From positions 1 to 5,540 of the forward strand of contig VBCQ01000394.1 in NCBI GenBank assembly GCA_005882155.1: a stretch of 5,540 nt of DNA, written 5' to 3'. This stretch comes from Betaproteobacteria bacterium (GTDB lineage: Bacteria; Pseudomonadota; Gammaproteobacteria; Burkholderiales; Burkholderiaceae_C). How positions within the stretch are numbered: the stretch's first letter is position 1; each line of letters begins with the position of its first letter. A model generated the notes under the pieces. That model saw nothing but the letters and a program-made list of their open reading frames with translations, made no database searches and had not been told where the DNA came from. The translations under genes and the position numbers were made by a program. This document shows positions 1-5,515 of the stretch, piece after piece.

Positions 1-518
1 TCGAGCGGCAGCTTGTCCGACGCTTGCTTGAGCACCCAGATCGAGTACGGTGTGGCGATCGTGATCATCGCGAGGATCAGCGACCACTGGCTGTTCAAGA
101 GCCCGTAATTGCCCATCGTCTTGTACATCGGCACTGCGAGGAACGCGGCCGGGATGAAGTAGGTGAAGAGCGCCAGGTTCATCACCGTTCGCCCGCCGCG
201 CACGCGAAGCCGGCTGATCGAGAACGCGGCGAAGGTCGCGATCAACAGCGTGACCGCGCCGACCGTCACCGCAATGAACAGCGAGTTCCACAGCTGCAGC
301 CAGAAGTGCTCGAGGAAGTAATGCTTCTCGCCGAACACGCGCTGGAAATTCGCGAGCGTCGGGTGGTCGGGCCAGAGCTTGCCGCCGAACGCGGACTCCT
401 TCGGCGAGATCGCGAACAGGAACAGGTGGTAGATCGGCAGCATCGTCCACAGCAGCACCGGGATGCCGACGAGCAGCAGCTTGGCTTCGTTGGTGACCTT
501 GCGGCGTGTCAGCTTCAC
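1..518 (-). CDS. MalG-type carbohydrate ABC transporter permease (partial, C-terminus outside window)
   Basis: This is an inner-membrane permease subunit of a binding-protein-dependent sugar importer (CUT1 family, BPD_transp_1 fold). Only 172 residues are present because the gene runs off the left edge. A basic N-terminus (KLTRRK) leads into TM1 at about residues 13-37 (LLLVGIPVLLWTMLPIYHLF). The periplasmic stretch 'LWPDHPTLANFQRVF' (about 48-62) is typical of MalG-type subunits. Further membrane segments lie at about 78-102 (NSLFIAVTVGAVTLLIATF), 113-131 (ending in FIPAAFLAVPMY) and 145-163. The sequence stops just before the expected EAA cytoplasmic loop that contacts the ATPase, so that motif cannot be checked. 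The GTG start at 518 overlaps the TGA of the upstream permease (GTGA). No strong Shine-Dalgarno is visible, which implies translational coupling. The family is clear; the transported sugar is not known. Confidence 0.93.
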   Translation of the reverse strand, partial: MKLTRRKVTNEAKLLLVGIPVLLWTMLPIYHLFLFAISPKESAFGGKLWPDHPTLANFQRVFGEKHYFLEHFWLQLWNSLFIAVTVGAVTLLIATFAAFSISRLRVRGGRTVMNLALFTYFIPAAFLAVPMYKTMGNYGLLNSQWSLILAMITIATPYSIWVLKQASDKLPL

Positions 519-1330
519 TTGGACAGCCGTTTCATCATGAAGTAAACGAGCGGCAGGACGAGCGGCAGCGCGCAGACGATGGTCGCCATCGACAGGTCGA
601 CTTGGTCGAGCCGCAGGTAGCGCAAGCCTAGCGTGGCCATCACATGCGTCAGGTCGGCCGGGCCGCCACCGGTCAGCAGGTAGACGCTGTTGAAGTCGCC
701 GAGCGTCCAGATCATCGACAGCAGCGACGACGTGAGGTAGAGCGTGCGCAGCGAGGGCCAGGTGATGAAGCGGAATTTCTGCCAGCCGGTCGCACCGTCG
801 ACCGCCGCCGCTTCGTACATTTCGCCCGGAATCGCGAGCCGGCCGGCGACGAGGATCAGCGTCCAGAACGGCAGCGACTTCCAGATGTGCACGACGATCG
901 CGAGAAACAGCGCGAGGGTGGGCTGCTGCAGCCAATTCGGTCCGTCGGCGGCGGTGAAGCGAAAGATCAGCGAGTTGATCAAGCCCCACTCGGGGTTGAA
1001 CATGAAGCGCAGCGACAAGATGGTCGGAATCGACGGCACTGCCCACGGCAGGATGAACAGCAGCGACAGCCAGCGGATCCACTTGCGCTCGTGAACGAAG
1101 AAGCCCGACAGGAACAATGCGATCGCCATCTTCACGTTGATGCCGACGACGAGGAACAGCAGCGTGTTGACGACGGTGCGGCTGAAGATCGGGTCGTCGA
1201 ACAGCCTGACGTAGCTCGCGGGGTGGCGCGCGAGCCAGAGGCCGTAGCCGACCGGGTAGAGCACGAACGCGAGGAACACGAGCAGGTAGGGCGCGACGAG
1301 AATCACGCCCCAGGTCTGCCACTGGGTCAT
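515..1330 (-). CDS. MalF/UgpA-type carbohydrate ABC transporter permease
   Basis: This 271-residue inner-membrane subunit forms the translocation pore with the MalG-type partner encoded next. TM1 is at about residues 8-30 (GVILVAPYLLVFLAFVLYPV, the usual opening of this family). Other hydrophobic segments lie at about 54-76, 87-108, 138-162, 200-222 and 247-266. The ATPase-contacting EAA loop is intact at about 170-192 (EMYEAAAVDGATGWQKF, then WP). 'FNSVYLLTGGGP' (about 213-224) is another family signature. The length is slightly below the usual 280-310 residues because the N-terminal cytoplasmic tail is short. The ATG at 1330 fits the family start directly before TM1, although its Shine-Dalgarno (AAGAAAA) is weak. 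An in-frame ATG upstream at 1426 would only add translation of a palindromic repeat. Substrate is not predictable from the permease alone. Confidence 0.94.
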   Translation of the reverse strand: MTQWQTWGVILVAPYLLVFLAFVLYPVGYGLWLARHPASYVRLFDDPIFSRTVVNTLLFLVVGINVKMAIALFLSGFFVHERKWIRWLSLLFILPWAVPSIPTILSLRFMFNPEWGLINSLIFRFTAADGPNWLQQPTLALFLAIVVHIWKSLPFWTLILVAGRLAIPGEMYEAAAVDGATGWQKFRFITWPSLRTLYLTSSLLSMIWTLGDFNSVYLLTGGGPADLTHVMATLGLRYLRLDQVDLSMATIVCALPLVLPLVYFMMKRLSK

Positions 1331-1353
1331 GCGTTTTCTTGGGGGATTCGCAT

Positions 1354-1428
1354 CAATGACCCGTTCGGGCTGAGCTTGTCGAAGCCCTTGCGCGGGCACT
1401 TCGACGAGCTCAGTGCGAACGGACATTG
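1354..1428. repeat. REP/BIME-like palindromic element between binding-protein and permease genes
   Basis: The arms 1361-1387 and 1394-1422 are inverted copies of one motif (CCGTTCG.., TGAGCTtGTCGAAG on one side; CCGTTCG.., TGAGCTcGTCGAAG on the other) around a short centre (ttgcgc). The outer CCGTTCG/CGAACGG match is perfect. With a one-base bulge, pairing extends into flanking CAATG/CATTG, giving about 75 bases. Each arm can also fold alone: GGGCT pairs with AGCCC in the left arm, and GCACT with AGTGC in the right. The arms therefore differ in sequence yet both keep a stem. Similar 'TGAGCTTGTCGAAG' palindromes are dispersed repeats in many proteobacterial genomes (from memory, not checked). 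The element fills most of the 107-base gap after the binding-protein stop and could act as an mRNA-stabilising or attenuating stem-loop. Confidence 0.82.
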
Positions 1429-1437
1429 GAGGGACGC

Positions 1438-2758
1438 TCAACCGGCCACCGCCTTGATTCGCGCGATCATCTCGTCGACCGCCTGCGGGACCGGGATCTT
1501 GTCGTTGATCACGCGGTTCGCTGCCTTCGCCCACACGTTCTCGTTGTTGAGGATCGTGAACTTGTAGTTCTTCGTGAATTCGAACGGCACGGTGCCGGCG
1601 GAGAACTGCGCGTGCACGGCGCGGCGGTGCACGTCGGCCTGCCAGAACGGACTCTTGGTCGCCGCCTGCTGGACCGGGAACCAGCGCCCGAGCGCGCCTT
1701 CGACGTACGGCGTCAGGTTCTTCTCGTCGAGCATGAACGCGACGAACTCCTTGGCGCGCTTCATGTTCGGCGCGTTGGTGAAGATCACGCCGGTCTTCAC
1801 CGCGGCGCGATAGATCATCTTCGAGCCGTCGGGCTTGTTCGGAAAACCTGCGGTGCGGATCAGCTCTTCGTAATTCTTCTTCGCGGTCGCGCGCTGCTCG
1901 GGCGTCAAGGTTGCGTTGTTCGAGTCGTCGAGCCATTTGGCCGCGATCGAGATCGTCGCGTTGTGCGTCAGCACCGTCGTCTTGTTGTGGAACGCGACGT
2001 TGTTGTCCGGATCCTTCCAGTTCGTCGACGACGGCGGCGTGCAGCCCTTGGTGTAGACGTCGGTGTAGTCCTTCAGCGCGCCGACCAGGCCGGTCTTGAC
2101 CTTCGGGTCGTCGACGAGCAGCTTGCCGTTGTCGTCGACGAGCTTGACGTTGTAGGCGTCCATGAAGGTCAGGAACGAGAAGAACGAGTCGCTCGAATCG
2201 ACTCCCAGCGGCTGGCCGATGCCGTAGACGCGCTGGCCGGTCTTCTGGCGGTACGCGGGCTGCACCTTGTCGCACCAGAAGCTCCAGTAGTCATGCCACT
2301 TGGTCGGGATGTCGGACTCCTTGAAGCCAGCAGTGTTCAGCATGTCGGCCCAGTACTGGATGTGCATCGTCTGCTGCTTGATCGGGAACGCGTAGTACGC
2401 TTTCTTCTTCGTCTTGTCGTTGTACAGCCAGGTCGTCGCGAGCGCCTCGGGAAGGAAGCTCGCCTTGATCGGATTGATCACGTCGCTCACGTCCTCGAGC
2501 CGGCCTTCGAACGCCCACTTGCCGGTGACCTGGAAGTCGAACACGTCGCCGTAGACGACATCGGGCACGGTGCCGGCGTCGAGCGCGGAGACGGTCTTCG
2601 GGATTCTGCTCGAACTTGCGGATCGCGTCGAACAGCGCGTCGTCTTCGGATTTGTAGAAGCCCTTGCCCCACCAGACGGTGAGCTTCTCCTGCGCGAGCG
2701 CGTGGCCCGCAAACGCCGCCAGGCAGGCGGTGACCACAGCGGCAACGATCTTCTTCAT
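1438..2758 (-). pseudogene. Extracellular carbohydrate solute-binding protein (SBP_bac_1), frame broken by internal deletion
   Basis: This is the periplasmic receptor of the adjacent ABC importer. The start at 2758 has a strong Shine-Dalgarno (AAGGAGA, 2765-2771) six bases away. It is followed by a Sec signal peptide (MKKIVAAVVTACLAAF, probable cut after ALA, residue 22) and the mature start QEKLTVWWGKGFYKSEDD. After codon 51 (KFEQ, ending 2606) the frame is lost. The remaining 388 residues (IPKTVSALDAGTVPDVVYGD onward, from 2604 to the TGA at 1438) lie in another frame and have no further lesion. They carry clear family features: TGKWAFEG, YAFPIKQQTMHIQYW, a Trp- and Cys-containing middle, VEGALGRWFPV and FEFTKNYKF. 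Joining the pieces gives about 439 residues but lacks the beta-strand (GxxVxxx type) normally found between helix 1 (DALFDAIRKFE) and helix 2 (IPKTVSAL). The loss is therefore probably a deletion of roughly 15 codons plus a frame change, not a single-base error. As written, the product would be 51 native residues plus about 100 arginine-rich out-of-frame residues. Either a real null allele or an assembly error is possible. Confidence 0.88.
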
Positions 2759-2764
2759 CGACTG

Positions 2765-2771
2765 TCTCCTT
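2765..2771 (-). promoter_or_regulatory. Ribosome binding site of the solute-binding protein gene
   Basis: AAGGAGA on the minus strand lies six bases before the ATG at 2758. It is the strongest Shine-Dalgarno in the transporter cluster. It fixes the true N-terminus, with signal peptide, in a frame different from the rest of the gene. This is the key evidence that the gene is frameshifted and does not simply start downstream. Confidence 0.8.
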
Positions 2772-2820
2772 CGGTTGTACGTTCCGGCTTCTCGATTACC
2801 ATTCATCAGACAATTGACCG

Positions 2821-2850
2821 ATTCTGGTGGGAAGCCGCCAACGTCGTCAA
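2821..2850 (-). promoter_or_regulatory. Candidate sigma-70 promoter for the ABC transporter operon
   Basis: On the minus strand, TTGACG (2850-2845) and CAGAAT (2826-2821) are separated by 18 bases. They match the -35 consensus at 5 of 6 positions and the -10 consensus at 4 of 6. The site lies in the only gap upstream of the transporter operon and would give a leader of roughly 55 bases before the ATG at 2758. Similar hexamers can occur by chance, so this is a weak call. No equally good promoter was seen for the divergent oxidoreductase. Confidence 0.3.
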
Positions 2851-2873
2851 GCCAGTTTTCCCGTGGAGCAAGG

Positions 2874-3968
2874 ATGAGCCCGATGCCTGACACCGCCGCA
2901 TGGGAGTGCTTCGATGCAGCGGCGCTGAATGCGTTCGCCGAATCGCTGCTGTCGAAAACCGGCCTTACGCGCGAGCAAGCGCAACGTTGTGCCGAGGTCT
3001 TGGTCGAAGCCGACTTGATGGGCCACAGTACGCATGGCCTGCAATTGCTCGCACCGTACCTGCGCGACGCCGCGGCCGGCCGAATGTGCTGTGGGGGTGA
3101 GCCCGAGGTCGTCTCCGATCGCGGCAGTGCGATCACCTGGGACGGCGGCTTTCTGCCCGGCCCGTGGCTGGTGCGTCGCGCAATGGACCTGGCGTTCGAG
3201 CGCATCAGTGAGCATCCGGTGACGACGTTGGTGATCCGGCGATCGCATCACATCGCGTGTCTTGCCGCGTATCTGCGCCACGCCACCGAGCGCGGATTGA
3301 TGATGCTGCTCAGTTGCTCCGACCCGGTCACCGGCACGGTCGCGCCTTACGGTGCGATCGCCGGCCGCTACACGCCGAACCCGATCGCGGCCGGCTTTCC
3401 GACCGACGGCGCACCGGTGCTGATCGACATCAGCGCGTCGACGACGACCAACGGGATGACTGCGCGAATGAACCGCGCCGGCATCGGCCAGCGGCTGAGC
3501 GGGCCGTGGCTCGTCGACAACCAGGGTAACGCGAGCGACGACCCGCGCGTGCTGCTCGCCGACCCGCCGGGCGCAATCCTGCCGCTCGGCGGCATGGACG
3601 TTGGCTACAAGGGATTTGCGCTCGGCCTGCTGGTCGAAGCGCTGACCTCGGGCTTGGGCGGACACGGACGCTCCGACGGCGAGACGCAATGGGGCGCTTC
3701 GGTCTTCATGCAGGTGCTCGATCCGGCGGCATTCGGCGGACGCGATCGCTTCATGCGCGAGACCGGCTGGCTTGCGCAAGCGTGTCGCAGCGCGCCGGTG
3801 AAGCCGGGCAACCCGGCGGTGCGCTTGCCGGGTGAGCGTGCGCTGGCGCTGCGCGAGCGCCAGCTGAAAACCGGCGTCGCGCTGCATCCGGAGATCATGC
3901 CGGCGCTGGCCGAATGGGCACAGCGCCTGGCGGTCGCGCTGCCGGCGCGCGCGGGCAGCGCTACCTGA
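2874..3968 (+). CDS. Ldh_2-family (malate/L-lactate/ureidoglycolate dehydrogenase type) oxidoreductase
   Basis: This 364-residue protein belongs to the Ldh_2 family of NAD(P)H-dependent 2-oxo acid/2-hydroxy acid oxidoreductases, which are cytoplasmic and not Rossmann-type. Known members act on malate, L-sulfolactate, 2,3-diketo-L-gulonate, ureidoglycolate or delta-1-piperideine-2-carboxylate. Visible features are an N-terminal helical region with EVLVEADLMGHSTHG (41-55, the family 'D..GhxSHG' motif with THG here), RRSHHIACLAAYLRHATERG (122-141, the conserved His segment), APYG and YTPNPIAAGFP (157-176), LIDISAST (183-190), and the glycine-rich GGMDVGYKGFALGLLVEAL (239-257). The length matches the family (about 330-360). 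The ATG at 2874 is preceded by GGAG (2865-2868); an in-frame ATG at 2883 is a possible alternative. The gene is divergent from the ABC importer by 115 bases, which suggests a shared catabolic role. The 3' end overlaps the DUF805 gene by 8 bases. The substrate cannot be assigned. Confidence 0.92.
   Translation: MSPMPDTAAWECFDAAALNAFAESLLSKTGLTREQAQRCAEVLVEADLMGHSTHGLQLLAPYLRDAAAGRMCCGGEPEVVSDRGSAITWDGGFLPGPWLVRRAMDLAFERISEHPVTTLVIRRSHHIACLAAYLRHATERGLMMLLSCSDPVTGTVAPYGAIAGRYTPNPIAAGFPTDGAPVLIDISASTTTNGMTARMNRAGIGQRLSGPWLVDNQGNASDDPRVLLADPPGAILPLGGMDVGYKGFALGLLVEALTSGLGGHGRSDGETQWGASVFMQVLDPAAFGGRDRFMRETGWLAQACRSAPVKPGNPAVRLPGERALALRERQLKTGVALHPEIMPALAEWAQRLAVALPARAGSAT
3936..3961. terminator. 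Possible stem-loop at the convergent 3' ends
   Basis: GCGCTGCC (3936-3943) and GGCAGCGC (3954-3961) form a perfect 8-bp stem around a 10-base GC-only loop. For the minus-strand DUF805 gene it begins exactly at the stop codon. For the plus-strand oxidoreductase it lies inside the last codons. No U-tract follows in either direction, so intrinsic termination is doubtful. In a GC-rich genome such stems arise easily. Confidence 0.3.
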
Positions 3969-4497
3969 CCTGCGCGGCCTTGGCGCGAATCGTGTACTGC
4001 TGGTAGGCCGGGATCGCGACGGCCGCAAGGATGCCGATCACCATGATGACGGGAAAGACGAAGGCGAGCACTCGCACGCCCCAAGTGTTCGGCGGCGGCG
4101 GCAAGCCGTAGCCGTTCTCGCGCTCGCTTCCACTTTTGAACACCCAGATCAACGCCGCGAACGGAACGAAGATCAGCAGCGTCGACCAGCCCGACCAGTC
4201 CATGTCGTGGGAGCGCTGGATCAACAGCATCCACATGAAGACCAAGTACGGCACGACAGCGATCATCGTTCCCACGCTGACGATCGCCGGGTTGGCGCCA
4301 ACGACCCCGACAACGGCGCCGATCAACGCAGCGGCGAGGATCATTGCGAAATAGCCGGCCACCGAATACGCCAGGTAGCGCAGCCGCCCGATACGGCCGC
4401 GCCACGAAAAAATCTTCACCGGCTGATACTCGCTCGCCGGGTCGAGCACGTCGGCGACCTGGGCGCGCGGCGGCATGTAGGGATTCACGGCTGACAT
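3961..4497 (-). CDS. DUF805 family inner-membrane protein with pilin-like C-terminal helix
   Basis: This 178-residue membrane protein has the DUF805 signatures in order. FSWRGRIGRLRYLAYS at 30-45 is the 'GR..R..Y' motif. RSHDMDWSGWSTLLIFVP at 95-112 is the 'R.HD...SGW' motif. SERENGYGLPPPP at 124-136 is the 'N.YG..P' motif. Hydrophobic segments are at about 42-67, 72-93, 105-120 and 142-163. DUF805 has no established biochemical function. The N-terminus, MSAVNPYMPPRAQVADV, carries a short 'NPYxPPxAxVxD' motif that I recall at the start of several unrelated membrane-protein families in these bacteria. The last segment and tail (VIGILAAVAIPAYQQYTIRA, 153-172) read like the N-terminal helix of type IV pilins. 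The ATG at 4497 is set by a strong GGAGG (4505-4509) seven bases upstream. The gene converges with the oxidoreductase and diverges from the sigma-factor gene, so it is probably monocistronic. Confidence 0.9.
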   Translation of the reverse strand: MSAVNPYMPPRAQVADVLDPASEYQPVKIFSWRGRIGRLRYLAYSVAGYFAMILAAALIGAVVGVVGANPAIVSVGTMIAVVPYLVFMWMLLIQRSHDMDWSGWSTLLIFVPFAALIWVFKSGSERENGYGLPPPPNTWGVRVLAFVFPVIMVIGILAAVAIPAYQQYTIRAKAAQVR

Positions 4498-4701
4498 TGA
4501 GATTCCTCCAAGCGTTTTGATGGCGTTGCGTCGCCGGTCGAGCCGCGCGACGCCGGATCGTAATGGAGCGCGCCCGGCGTTGACTGCGCTCGGCTTGGCG
4601 ATGCTGTGCAATCGTGCCGAAAACGCGCTGTCACAACTTGCCGGACGCATGGCTTAATCGAGAAAAGCGCGCGCCCGAATGGCCGCGAAAATCATAGCTC
4701 C
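4498..4701. promoter_or_regulatory. Divergent intergenic region between DUF805 and sigma-factor genes
   Basis: This 204-base gap must hold promoters for both divergent genes. The only firm element is the GGAGG ribosome site of the DUF805 gene at 4505-4509. A TTGACT hexamer occurs at about 4580-4585 on the plus strand but has no convincing -10 at 16-18 bases. An AT-richer patch (GGCTTAATCGAG, about 4651-4662) is a possible -10 region without a matching -35. GCGTCGC/GCGACGC (4528-4534 and 4547-4553) is an inverted repeat of uncertain meaning. No sigma-28-type promoter was found on either strand. I see no small gene here. Confidence 0.4.
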
Positions 4702-5439
4702 ATGAGCGTCTTGCAGCCCCGCCGAACACCGTCTTCATGCCCACGCAGCGAGCGTCTTCTGGCGCATCGGCCGCTGGTCAGCCGAATCGCCTGGCGCATG
4801 GTGTCGCGCTTGCCGGCCAGCGTCGAACTCGACGACTTGATGCAGGCCGGCATGATCGGCTTGAACGACGCGATCACGCGCTTCGATGCGAGCCGCGGTG
4901 CGAGCTTCGACACCTATGCGGCGCGGCGCATCGAAGGCGCGATGCTCGACGCACTGCGCGCGAGCGACAGCTTGTCGCGCGACGCGCGGGCCCGGCTTCG
5001 CCAGGCGCGCGCTGCGGTGCAGCGCCTCGAGCAGCGGCTGCAGCGCACGCCGCGCGCGAAGGAAGTGGCCAACGAGCTCGGCTGGACGCTGAAGACCTTT
5101 CACGATTGCATGGTCGACGCCGGCGCCGCCGGTGCGCGCAGCGGCGACGAAGAACTCGAGAACTGCGACGACGAGAACGCGCTCGACGACGAGGCGATGT
5201 CAGCCGTCGACGAGCACGCCGACCCGGCAAGCAGCCTGCAGCTGCGCCAGCGTCACGCAGCGCTGAACGCGGCGTTCGACGCGCTCGAAGAGAAAGAGCG
5301 CCGCTTGATGGAACTGCTCTACGTCAGCGGCATCAGCCAGCACGACGCGAGCACGAGCCTCGGCGTGAGCCCGTCGCGCATTTCGCGCATGCATGACGAG
5401 ATTGTCTTGAAGCTGAGGCGGCGACTGCGCGACTGGTGA
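4702..5439 (+). CDS. fliA: FliA/WhiG-type (sigma-28) RNA polymerase sigma factor
   Basis: This is a 245-residue sigma-70-family protein, close to the usual FliA length of about 240. Region 2 (about 20-93) contains LLAHRPLVSRIAWRM, RLPASVELDDLMQAGMIGL and GASFDTYAARRIEGAMLDAL, wording characteristic of the FliA/WhiG branch. Region 3 (about 95-140) is helical, with TPRAKEVANELGWTL. A strongly acidic linker follows at about 148-175 (DEELENCDDENALDDEA). Region 4 (about 185-243) ends in a helix-turn-helix (ISQHDASTSLGVSPSRISRM, 211-230). It would direct core polymerase to a dedicated promoter class, normally late flagellar and chemotaxis genes. The segment after region 2 reads RASDSLSRDAR, where typical FliA has 'DW.PR', so the protein is somewhat divergent. 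No flagellar gene lies in the window, so the symbol is tentative. The ATG at 4702 was chosen because homology begins about 20 residues in; its Shine-Dalgarno is poor. A large stem-loop spans the stop codon. Confidence 0.85.
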   Translation: MSVLQPRRTPSSCPRSERLLAHRPLVSRIAWRMVSRLPASVELDDLMQAGMIGLNDAITRFDASRGASFDTYAARRIEGAMLDALRASDSLSRDARARLRQARAAVQRLEQRLQRTPRAKEVANELGWTLKTFHDCMVDAGAAGARSGDEELENCDDENALDDEAMSAVDEHADPASSLQLRQRHAALNAAFDALEEKERRLMELLYVSGISQHDASTSLGVSPSRISRMHDEIVLKLRRRLRDW

Positions 5440-5471
5440 AGCCGGCCGCAGGCCGGCTTCACCAGTCGCGC
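5427..5471. terminator. Perfect 21-bp stem-loop across the sigma-factor stop codon
   Basis: Bases 5427-5447 and 5451-5471 are perfect reverse complements around a GCA loop. The left arm encodes the last residues (R-D-W) and contains the TGA. The stem is very GC-rich and is followed by only CTTTGCGCTT, so the U-tract is weak. The 3' flank can alternatively form a small GCGC-TTT-GCGC hairpin (5468-5478). It most likely ends or protects the sigma-factor mRNA and would fold equally well on the opposite strand. Confidence 0.65.
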
Positions 5472-5498
5472 TTTGCGCTTAACTCACTGCTCCCCCTG

Positions 5499-5515
5499 CC
5501 CCCTCCGAGAGGGGG
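5499..5515. terminator. Second short C/G-rich hairpin downstream of sigma-factor gene
   Basis: CCCCCTC (5499-5505) pairs perfectly with GAGGGGG (5509-5515) around a CGA loop and is followed by TT. It lies 28 bases beyond the larger stem-loop. It may be a backup terminator or part of a dispersed intergenic repeat. No gene is visible between 5472 and the window end. Confidence 0.4.

Noticed and set aside
1331..1426. In-frame upstream ATG at 1426 extending the MalF-type permease by 32 residues
   Set aside because: The added residues are translation of the palindromic repeat (VRTELVEVPAQG...), there is no Shine-Dalgarno, and the family begins just before TM1 at the ATG at 1330.
2600..2610. Programmed ribosomal frameshift joining the two parts of the binding protein
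   Set aside because: No slippery heptamer or stimulatory structure was seen, and a shift would not restore the missing beta-strand.
1426..2682. Long arginine- and valine-rich open frame on the plus strand opposite the binding-protein gene
   Set aside because: It is the antisense shadow of a GC-rich gene, with low-complexity composition and no recognisable domain. Similar shadows occur opposite every real gene here.
1438..2745. Reading the binding protein as one intact gene from the ATG at 2745
   Set aside because: The first about 47 residues in that frame are arginine- and serine-rich with no signal peptide. The proper signal peptide and ribosome site lie in the other frame, so this would be a false N-terminus.
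2801..2814. GntR/FCD-type operator (minus strand ATTGTC-TG-ATGAAT) in the divergent promoter region
   Set aside because: Only one half-site resembles the family consensus, the dyad matches at just the outer three bases, and no regulator gene is nearby.
2814..2842. Plus-strand promoter for the oxidoreductase starting at TTGACC (2814-2819)
   Set aside because: No acceptable -10 hexamer occurs at 16-18 bases; the position holds GCCAAC.
4528..4553. GCGTCGC/GCGACGC inverted repeat as an operator or hairpin upstream of DUF805
   Set aside because: Seven GC-rich bases with a 12-base spacer are expected by chance at this base composition.
4498..4701. Sigma-28-type promoter linking the sigma factor to its DUF805 neighbour
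   Set aside because: No TAAA...GCCGATAA-like pair was found on either strand.
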